Origin: Arthrobacter sp. SLBN-100
Lineage (GTDB): Bacteria > Actinomycetota > Actinomycetes > Actinomycetales > Micrococcaceae
Length of the DNA: 64,000 bases
Direction of reading: 5' to 3'
NCBI RefSeq assembly: GCF_006715305.1
Contig: NZ_VFMY01000001.1
Coordinates: 2,542,001-2,606,000 of the forward strand
Shown: positions 58,413 to 64,000 of the stretch, piece by piece
Layout: the number at the start of each line of letters is the position of its first letter
How positions within the stretch are numbered: the first letter of the stretch is position 1
The notes under the pieces: model-generated
The model's input: the letters and a program-made list of their open reading frames with translations, nothing else
Database searches by the model: none
Told to the model about the DNA's origin: nothing
Program-made: the position numbers and the translations under genes

Positions 58413-59814
58413 GAACAGCGCCAGCGCTCCGGGGGCAACGCAGCCTTCCTCGGAACTTGAAACGGGGAACCAGGCCACCAGCAAGGGCCGCGTCCTGGCC
58501 TGGGCCTCCTGGGACTGGGGTTCGGCGGCCTTCAACGCCGTGATGACCACGTTTGTCTTTACCGTGTATCTGACCTCAAACGCGTTCGGCGGCGAAGACC
58601 AGGCCTCGGCGGTCCTTGGCGGCGCGCTTGCCATCGCCGGTTTCGCTATCGCGTTACTGGCCCCGGTGACCGGCCAGCGCTCGGACGCCGGCGGCCGGCG
58701 CAAGCTCTGGCTGGGAGTGAACACCGGCGCCGTCGCCATCCTTACTGCCCTGTGCTTCTTTGTGCTCCCCCGGCCCGAGTTCCTCCTCCTGGGGGTATCC
58801 CTTATCGCCCTGGGCAACGTGTTCTTCGAGTTCGCCGGCGTGAACTACAACGCGATGCTGGCCCAGATCTCCACGTCCCGGAACATCGGAAAGGTCAGCG
58901 GGCTGGGCTGGGGAGCGGGCTACCTTGGCGGCATTGTTGCGCTGCTGATCGTCCTTCAGTTGTTCGTCCAGCCCAGCCTGGAATGGTTCGGGGCCTCCAC
59001 CCAGGACAGCTTGAACATCCGGCTTGTCGCTGTATTCTCCGCCCTGTGGTTCTTCCTCTTTGCCCTGCCGGTGCTGTTCGCTGTTCCCGAACTGCCCAAA
59101 ACGCCCCAAGCCCAACGGCTGGGGATGGTGGCGAGCTATGGGCTGCTGATCCGGCGGATCAAGGCGATCTACGCCACGAGCCCGCACACCATCTACTTCC
59201 TGCTGGCAAGCGCCGTCTTCCGTGACGGACTGGCAGCAGTGTTTACATTCGGCGGCATCATTGCCGCAGGGACCTTCGGCTTTGAGCTCTCCCAGGTCAT
59301 CTTCTTCGCAATCTTCGGGAATGTGGTGGCCGCTGTCGGTGCCATCATCGGCGGCTTCCTCGATGACAAGGCGGGGCCCAAGGCAGTGATCATCGCGTCC
59401 CTGATTGGGCTCCTGATCGCCGGAACCGTCATTTTGGTGCTCGGCAATGGCCAATATTCCTTCTTCGGCATGGAATGGCAGGGATCAACCACCTTCTGGG
59501 TGTTCGGGCTCTTCCTGTGCCTGTTCGTCGGGCCGGCACAGTCCTCGTCCCGCGCCTATCTTGCCCGCCTCGCTCCGGACGGCGAATCCGGCGAGCTCTT
59601 CGGCCTCTATGCCACCACAGGCCGCGCCGTGAGTTTCCTGGCACCTGCCCTGTTCACCCTCTGCATCACCCTGGCCACGCCGCTGGTGGCACCGGGCCAG
59701 GCTCAGCGCTGGGGCATCCTCGGGATCATGGTGGTGCTCCTCGCCGGGCTCCTGGTCCTGCTGCCGGTGAAGTCACCGGACAAGGCACCCATCGCCGTAG
59801 TTCCCGCCGCCTGA
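58411..59814 (+). CDS. MFS permease, UMF1 (Atg22-like) family
   Basis: About 467 residues, 12 helices. WASWDWGSAAFNAVMTTFVF is the UMF1 hallmark in the first helix and QRSDAGGRRKLWLGVNTGAV the cytoplasmic loop motif. Substrate unknown; amino acids or vacuolar-type efflux have been proposed for relatives. ATG 58411 is preferred (leaderless reading); ATG 58402 three codons upstream is possible. Divergent from the Mrp operon. Confidence 0.85.
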   Translation: MNSASAPGATQPSSELETGNQATSKGRVLAWASWDWGSAAFNAVMTTFVFTVYLTSNAFGGEDQASAVLGGALAIAGFAIALLAPVTGQRSDAGGRRKLWLGVNTGAVAILTALCFFVLPRPEFLLLGVSLIALGNVFFEFAGVNYNAMLAQISTSRNIGKVSGLGWGAGYLGGIVALLIVLQLFVQPSLEWFGASTQDSLNIRLVAVFSALWFFLFALPVLFAVPELPKTPQAQRLGMVASYGLLIRRIKAIYATSPHTIYFLLASAVFRDGLAAVFTFGGIIAAGTFGFELSQVIFFAIFGNVVAAVGAIIGGFLDDKAGPKAVIIASLIGLLIAGTVILVLGNGQYSFFGMEWQGSTTFWVFGLFLCLFVGPAQSSSRAYLARLAPDGESGELFGLYATTGRAVSFLAPALFTLCITLATPLVAPGQAQRWGILGIMVVLLAGLLVLLPVKSPDKAPIAVVPAA

Positions 59815-59889
59815 ACGCACACCAGCCTTCCAGGCACAGAAGGTCCGGCACCCACCCCTAAGCAGGCCGCGGCAGACTAGGCTGGAATT

Positions 59890-60372
59890 ATGAACGTGGA
59901 TGAGACGAACCTTCCCGGCCTTGGCCGGCGGAAGGACTTTATGACAGCGTCCGGCCGCCGGATCGGCGTCGTGGAGCTGCGGGAAGGCCAGACGGAACTC
60001 ATCGTTTCCACCTGGGATGATCCCGATACCTGCCAGGCGTCGATCCCCTTGACTGCGGAAGAGGCAGCAACGCTCGGCAACCTGCTCGGCGGGCAGCACC
60101 TGGCCATGAAGCTGACGGAGGAACACAAGGATGTTCCCGGCATCGTCACGCGGCAGTTTTCCATCGCTCCGGGCTCCCCGTTCCAGAACCAGCCCATGGG
60201 GAAGGCGTGCATCCGCACCCGCTGCGGCGTTTCCATCGTGGCGATCATGCGCGAAGGCGAGGTGCTCCCTTCACCGGGACCCGACGTCGTACTTCACACC
60301 GGTGATCTGCTTGTTGCTGTAGGCACGCAGGAAGGCCTCGACTCGGCGGCCGATATCCTTCGTAACGGATAA
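59890..60372 (+). CDS. KhtT-like regulatory subunit with RCK_C (TrkA-C) domain
   Basis: A 160-residue soluble protein. Residues about 80-158 form an RCK_C domain (SIAPGSPFQNQPMG to LHTGDLLVAVGTQEGLDSAA); the N-terminal half matches KhtT-type subunits. It binds a ligand and gates the partner antiporter. Five bases separate it from the antiporter gene. Confidence 0.9.
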   Translation: MNVDETNLPGLGRRKDFMTASGRRIGVVELREGQTELIVSTWDDPDTCQASIPLTAEEAATLGNLLGGQHLAMKLTEEHKDVPGIVTRQFSIAPGSPFQNQPMGKACIRTRCGVSIVAIMREGEVLPSPGPDVVLHTGDLLVAVGTQEGLDSAADILRNG

Positions 60373-60377
60373 ATGCC

Positions 60378-61559
60378 ATGGACCCGCTGGCCCTGACCCT
60401 CATCGAGCTGGGGGCCGTTGTGTTCTGCCTCGGCCTTTTGGCCAGGCTGGCCGGACGGATCGGAATGTCGCCCATCCCGCTGTACCTGTTAGGCGGGCTG
60501 GCCTTCGGAGCCGGCGGGATCGTCAAGCTCGAAGGTATGCAGGAGTTTGCACACCTCTCGGGGGAAATCGGCGTTATCCTGCTGCTGCTTATGCTCGGGC
60601 TGGAATATACGGCCGCCGAGCTTTTCACCGGGCTGCGCCGCTCCTGGCAGGCCGGTGTCCTGGACCTGGTCCTGAACTTCCTCCCGGGTGCCGCCCTTGC
60701 CCTGATGCTTGGATGGGGCGGCGTGGGGGCCATGGTGATGGGCGGTGTCACCTACATATCCTCATCGGGGATCGCGGCCAAGGTCATCACTGACCTGGGC
60801 CGGCTGGGTAACCGCGAGACGCCCGTTGTGCTGTCCATCCTGGTGTTTGAAGACCTGGCCATGGCCGTCTACCTGCCCATCCTCACGGCCACGCTGGCAG
60901 GAGTGAGTTTCCTCGGCGGCCTGACCGCAGTGGGCATCGCCTTGGCGGTGGTCAGCGTGGTGCTGATGGTTGCTTTGCGGCACGGACACCGCGTCTCCAA
61001 GGCTGTGCACAGCGAAAACTCGGAAGTCTTCCTTCTGAACGTCCTGGGCGCCGCGCTGCTCGTGGCCGGCTTCGCATCCGCCATGCAGGTGTCCGCGGCG
61101 GTGGGGGCGTTTATGCTGGGGATCGCCATCTCGGGCGCCACGGCCCACAACGCAACCCGAATTCTGGAGCCGCTCAGGGATCTGTTTGCCGCCATTTTCT
61201 TTGTGGCATTTGGCCTGAACACCGATCCCACGTCCATTCCGCCGGTTCTGGGCTGGGCGCTTGTACTGGCCGTCGTCACCGCGGTCACCAAAATGCTCAC
61301 CGGCGTCTGGGCCGGGAAGCGTGCCGGTATTGCACGGCCCGGCCGTTTCCGTGCGGGGGCGGCGCTGATTGCCCGCGGCGAATTCTCGATAGTGATCGCC
61401 GGACTCGCGGTGGCGTCCGGCGCGGTCACTGACGAGCTCGCCGCGTTGGCCACTGCCTATGTGCTGCTGATGGCCGTCATTGGTCCGCTCGCCGCCCGTT
61501 ACGTGGAACCGCTGGTCAAGCCGTTGCTGCGGCCTGTGGGTGTGGCTGCGAAAGCCTAG
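60378..61559 (+). CDS. CPA2-family cation/proton antiporter (KhtU/KefB-like)
   Basis: A 393-residue membrane protein with about 12 helices. The CPA2 core is visible in LSGEIGVILLLLMLGLEYTA, YISSSGIAAKVITDLG, FEDLAMAVYLPIL and ALIARGEFSIVIAGLA. It has no attached TrkA-N domain, in agreement with a separate KhtT-like subunit upstream. Probable K+/H+ antiport, complementing the Na+/H+ Mrp system. Convergent with dcd 14 bases downstream. Confidence 0.92.
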   Translation: MDPLALTLIELGAVVFCLGLLARLAGRIGMSPIPLYLLGGLAFGAGGIVKLEGMQEFAHLSGEIGVILLLLMLGLEYTAAELFTGLRRSWQAGVLDLVLNFLPGAALALMLGWGGVGAMVMGGVTYISSSGIAAKVITDLGRLGNRETPVVLSILVFEDLAMAVYLPILTATLAGVSFLGGLTAVGIALAVVSVVLMVALRHGHRVSKAVHSENSEVFLLNVLGAALLVAGFASAMQVSAAVGAFMLGIAISGATAHNATRILEPLRDLFAAIFFVAFGLNTDPTSIPPVLGWALVLAVVTAVTKMLTGVWAGKRAGIARPGRFRAGAALIARGEFSIVIAGLAVASGAVTDELAALATAYVLLMAVIGPLAARYVEPLVKPLLRPVGVAAKA

Positions 61560-61573
61560 GCAGCGGTGCGGTA

Positions 61574-62149
61574 CTAGATAGCCGTGCGGTGGAAGTTCAG
61601 GTGGCTGCGGCTGGCGGTGGGTCCCCGCTGGCCCTGGTAGCGGTTGCCGTAATCGCCCTGGCCGTAGGGGTAGGCGGCTGCCGAGGACAGGCGGAAGAAG
61701 CAGAGCTGGCCGATTTTCATGCCCGGCCACAGCTTGATGGGCAGCGTGGCCATGTTGGAAAGTTCCAGGGTCACGTGGCCCGAGAAGCCGGGGTCGATGA
61801 ACCCCGCAGTGGAGTGCGTCAGCAGGCCAAGCCGCCCCAGCGAGGACTTGCCTTCCAGCCGTGCCGCAATGTCATCAGGCAGGGTGACCGTCTCATAGGT
61901 TGAACCGAGGACGAACTCGCCCGGGTGCAGGATGAAGGGTTCATTCTGTTCCACCTCCACCAGCCGTGTGAGTTCCGGCTGTTCTTCGGCGGGATCGATG
62001 TGCGCGTACTTGTGGTTGTCGAACAGGCGGAAGAACTTATCGATCCGCACATCCACGGACGACGGCTGGACCATCGCCGGATCGAACGGTTCAAGAACGA
62101 TCCGCTGGGAGTCAATTTCGGCACGAATATCGCGGTCAGAGATCAGCAC
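61574..62149 (-). CDS. dcd: dCTP deaminase (probably bifunctional, dUMP-forming)
   Basis: A 191-residue trimeric enzyme making dUTP (or dUMP directly) from d[23 protein letters not shown] carries the catalytic Ser and Arg; HVTLELSN carries the catalytic Glu. The C-terminal lid ([20 protein letters not shown]) matches the mycobacterial bifunctional form with dUTPase activity. ATG 62149. Confidence 0.95.
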   Translation of the reverse strand: MLISDRDIRAEIDSQRIVLEPFDPAMVQPSSVDVRIDKFFRLFDNHKYAHIDPAEEQPELTRLVEVEQNEPFILHPGEFVLGSTYETVTLPDDIAARLEGKSSLGRLGLLTHSTAGFIDPGFSGHVTLELSNMATLPIKLWPGMKIGQLCFFRLSSAAAYPYGQGDYGNRYQGQRGPTASRSHLNFHRTAI

Positions 62150-62170
62150 CGTCCCAAATTACCGTATCGG

Positions 62171-62179
62171 TTATCCACA
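62171..62179 (+). other. Single DnaA-box consensus
   Basis: TTATCCACA is an exact DnaA box in the dcd upstream region. There is only one, so it is not an origin; it may tie dcd transcription to DnaA or be chance. Confidence 0.4.
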
Positions 62180-62282
62180 GCCACATTCTTTCGTTGTTGC
62201 TGTCATCCAGTGGGGCTAATGTGGCCTCAGTGATTAAGGCGCCGGAAGGTCTCCCGGATGGCCCAACAGAGCTGGGGATGTT

Positions 62283-64000
62283 GTGAAGAAACTAGTGGTG
62301 CCCGCGATTATTGGCATGCTCTCTTCTTTGGCGCTGGTTTCCTCTTCCGTGGGAGTCCTTCCCGCACCGCTGCCGGAGAGCCAGTCTGCCGCCGCAAGTC
62401 CACGCAGCGTCACTTTGGGTCCGGTGACGGTGGACGACGGCGGCGCCGCCCGGGCCAACATGTCGGCCCTGTCCCGGCTCACCCCGGCCGTGGATCCGGA
62501 CATCAGGCCGGCTTCGCCGTCCACTGCGGCAGGTGAACTGACGACGACGCCGGCCGAGGTGCAGCAAGCTGCCGGGCAGGCCCCCACTGCCGCCGCCTCG
62601 GCCGAGGCGCTGCCGGCACCGGCGCCCACCACAACGGCGCCTGCCCCCACCCCTGAAGTTCCCTGGATCCCGCCGCTTTGGGCACCGGATGCAGAACTGG
62701 CCGCGCCCTCACCCACCCGGCTTGCGGCTCCCGAGTCTGCCGCGTTGGCCGCACCGGAGGCCCTGGTCCCGGACAGCAACGCGGGAGCAATTCTCACCGT
62801 GTTCAACAGGATCAACGAATACCGGGTGTCCAAGGGCCTGAACCCGGTGAAGTACCACCCCACGGTGGCGGGACTGGCGCAGGAATGGTCGGACAGTATT
62901 GCCTCACGCGAGGTGATTGAGCACCGAGCCAGCTTCTGGACCGACCCCCGCGCCATGAATCCCAACAACGGCGCCGGCGAAGTCATTGCCATCCGTACCG
63001 ACCGGGACGCCGCCCAACTGGTGGAATGGTGGAAGTCGTCGACCGGCCATAACGCCTTGCTGCTCGATCCGCGCTTCAACGTCATGGGAGCCGGAATCTC
63101 CTACACCAACTCCACCTACCAGGTCTGGGGCGTGGTGAACTTCTTCGGCTACACCACCCTTCCCGCCGGCACCGTCAGCTCTCCTGGCGGTGGATCCGGC
63201 GGCGCTTTCCCGCCGCCGGCCCCGAGCATGTGCGATGCCCCCGCGCGTCACATGCCGCCCACACTGGATCTTTCCGCCGCCGCCATCAAGGGGCCGGGGG
63301 ACTTGGTGAGCGTTGATTCAACCGGGCAGCTTCTGGCCCGCGCAGCCACCGGCATGCGCACCTTCGCCGCAGCAAAGATCATCGGATCAGGCTTCGCGGG
63401 CGCAAAGGAGGTTTTCACCACGGACTGGGACCGTGACGGTGCCTTGGATCTCCTGACGCAGTGGTCCAGCGGGACGCTGACCCTGCACCGCGGCATTGCC
63501 TCCGGCGGCTTCCAGGCGTCCGTCACCCTGGGGAGCGGAGGATGGGACACGCTGACCCTCGCCGTGGGCGGCTGGTGCGCCAACAACAGGCTTCCCCAGA
63601 TTCTTGCCCTCGACGCCGCCGGGAACCTCTACCTGTACCCGAACAAGGGCACGGGCGACCTGTCCGAGCGAACGCCGGTAGGTGCCATCGGTGCCGCGCG
63701 TAAGTTGTCCATGGTGGATTACGACGCCGACGGATTCCAGGACCTGCTGGTGCTCCGCGCCGACGGCTCGGTCCAGCTTCACCGAGGCTGGGGCACCACC
63801 GCGCTGCGGGCCGAGACCAGGCCCACCGTCGCCACAGGCTGGGGCGACGTCACCGGGATCCGGGCGCTCAAAGACGTCACGGGACTGAATTCCACTGGGG
63901 TTGCCCTGCGCCGGACAAACGACGTGGTGCAGTATTGGGACCTGACCTCGGGAAGCCTCGCGTCGCCGTCGAACATTCCCGGCCCTTGGACGGGTCAGCG
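62283..64000 (+). CDS. Exported CAP-domain protein with C-terminal repeat domain (runs off right edge)
   Basis: At least 572 residues with no stop in the window. Signal sequence VKKLVVPAIIGMLSSLALVS, then a 130-residue Ala/Pro/Thr-rich linker, a CAP/SCP-PR1 domain (NRINEYRVSKGLNPVKYHP, QEWSDSIASREVIEHR, AGEVIAI, WWKSSTGHNALLL, YQVWGVVNFFG) and then VCBS/FG-GAP-like repeats (TDWDRDGALDLLTQW, VDYDADGFQDLLVLRADGSV) that probably form a beta-propeller with calcium sites. Secreted, cell-surface role inferred. GTG 62283 has only a weak GGGGA upstream. Confidence 0.82.
   Translation, partial: MKKLVVPAIIGMLSSLALVSSSVGVLPAPLPESQSAAASPRSVTLGPVTVDDGGAARANMSALSRLTPAVDPDIRPASPSTAAGELTTTPAEVQQAAGQAPTAAASAEALPAPAPTTTAPAPTPEVPWIPPLWAPDAELAAPSPTRLAAPESAALAAPEALVPDSNAGAILTVFNRINEYRVSKGLNPVKYHPTVAGLAQEWSDSIASREVIEHRASFWTDPRAMNPNNGAGEVIAIRTDRDAAQLVEWWKSSTGHNALLLDPRFNVMGAGISYTNSTYQVWGVVNFFGYTTLPAGTVSSPGGGSGGAFPPPAPSMCDAPARHMPPTLDLSAAAIKGPGDLVSVDSTGQLLARAATGMRTFAAAKIIGSGFAGAKEVFTTDWDRDGALDLLTQWSSGTLTLHRGIASGGFQASVTLGSGGWDTLTLAVGGWCANNRLPQILALDAAGNLYLYPNKGTGDLSERTPVGAIGAARKLSMVDYDADGFQDLLVLRADGSVQLHRGWGTTALRAETRPTVATGWGDVTGIRALKDVTGLNSTGVALRRTNDVVQYWDLTSGSLASPSNIPGPWTGQ

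Noticed and set aside
57003..58460. Long plus-strand frame of 485 codons opposite mnhA
   Set aside because: His/Gln/Gly/Glu-rich composition typical of antisense to a membrane protein; mnhA is certain.

Overview
The window is high-GC actinobacterial chromosome, most like Arthrobacter/Pseudarthrobacter (Micrococcaceae). The pointers are an HspR-controlled dnaK operon with HAIR operators, a SAM-IV-like riboswitch before metZ, an extradiol dioxygenase with the same active-site numbering as Arthrobacter MndD, a DUF222-HNH protein, a duplicated-ATPase YkoEDC transporter, many GTG/TTG starts with strong Shine-Dalgarno sites, and dispersed palindromic intergenic elements. I saw no rRNA, tRNA, CRISPR array, prophage or intact insertion sequence.

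Layout. 1-5.2 kb: start of an amino-acid permease, an amylosucrase, prephenate dehydratase (pheA) and a phenol-hydroxylase-family flavoprotein. 5.2-12 kb: a homoprotocatechuate meta-cleavage cluster, read rightward and divergent from the flavoprotein: FAH-RraA fusion, GntR regulator, hpaE, hpaD, hpaH, hpaI. It would end in pyruvate and succinic semialdehyde. 12-17.3 kb: a large exported Ig-like/CBM96-type protein, an alpha/beta hydrolase, an aldehyde dehydrogenase and a small membrane protein. 17.4-21.8 kb: dnaK-grpE-dnaJ-hspR on the minus strand. 21.9-29.6 kb: two regulator/target pairs (TetR with an epimerase, MarR with an MMPL exporter), a methyltransferase, a decayed toxin-antitoxin module, a LysE exporter and a low-molecular-weight phosphatase.

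29.7-38.6 kb: a P-loop kinase-PabB fusion and pabC (p-aminobenzoate synthesis) on either side of a cardiolipin synthase, then a flavin-binding protein, a TetR regulator and a riboswitch-led DUF1737-rhodanese-metZ methionine operon. 38.7-44 kb: DUF1905, DUF222-HNH, a broken Rieske fragment, a YbdK-type ligase and an HTH-MurA fusion. 44.1-47.3 kb: a TPP-riboswitch-controlled ykoEDC thiamine-precursor ECF transporter. 47.4-51.8 kb: small proteins around a tightly coupled operon of haem-oxygenase-like diiron enzyme, glycosyltransferase and CDGSH protein. 51.8-58.3 kb: a complete Mrp Na+/H+ antiporter operon (A+B fused, then C-D-E-F-G). 58.4-64 kb: a UMF1-type permease, a KhtTU-like K+/H+ antiporter pair, dcd, and an exported CAP-domain protein that runs off the right edge.

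The most interesting points are the HDO-GT-CDGSH operon, the catabolic cluster with a one-component flavoprotein where HpaBC is expected, the kinase-PabB and HTH-MurA fusions, and three gene remnants. Regulatory architecture is unusually legible: several operator-like palindromes sit next to the matching regulator family.
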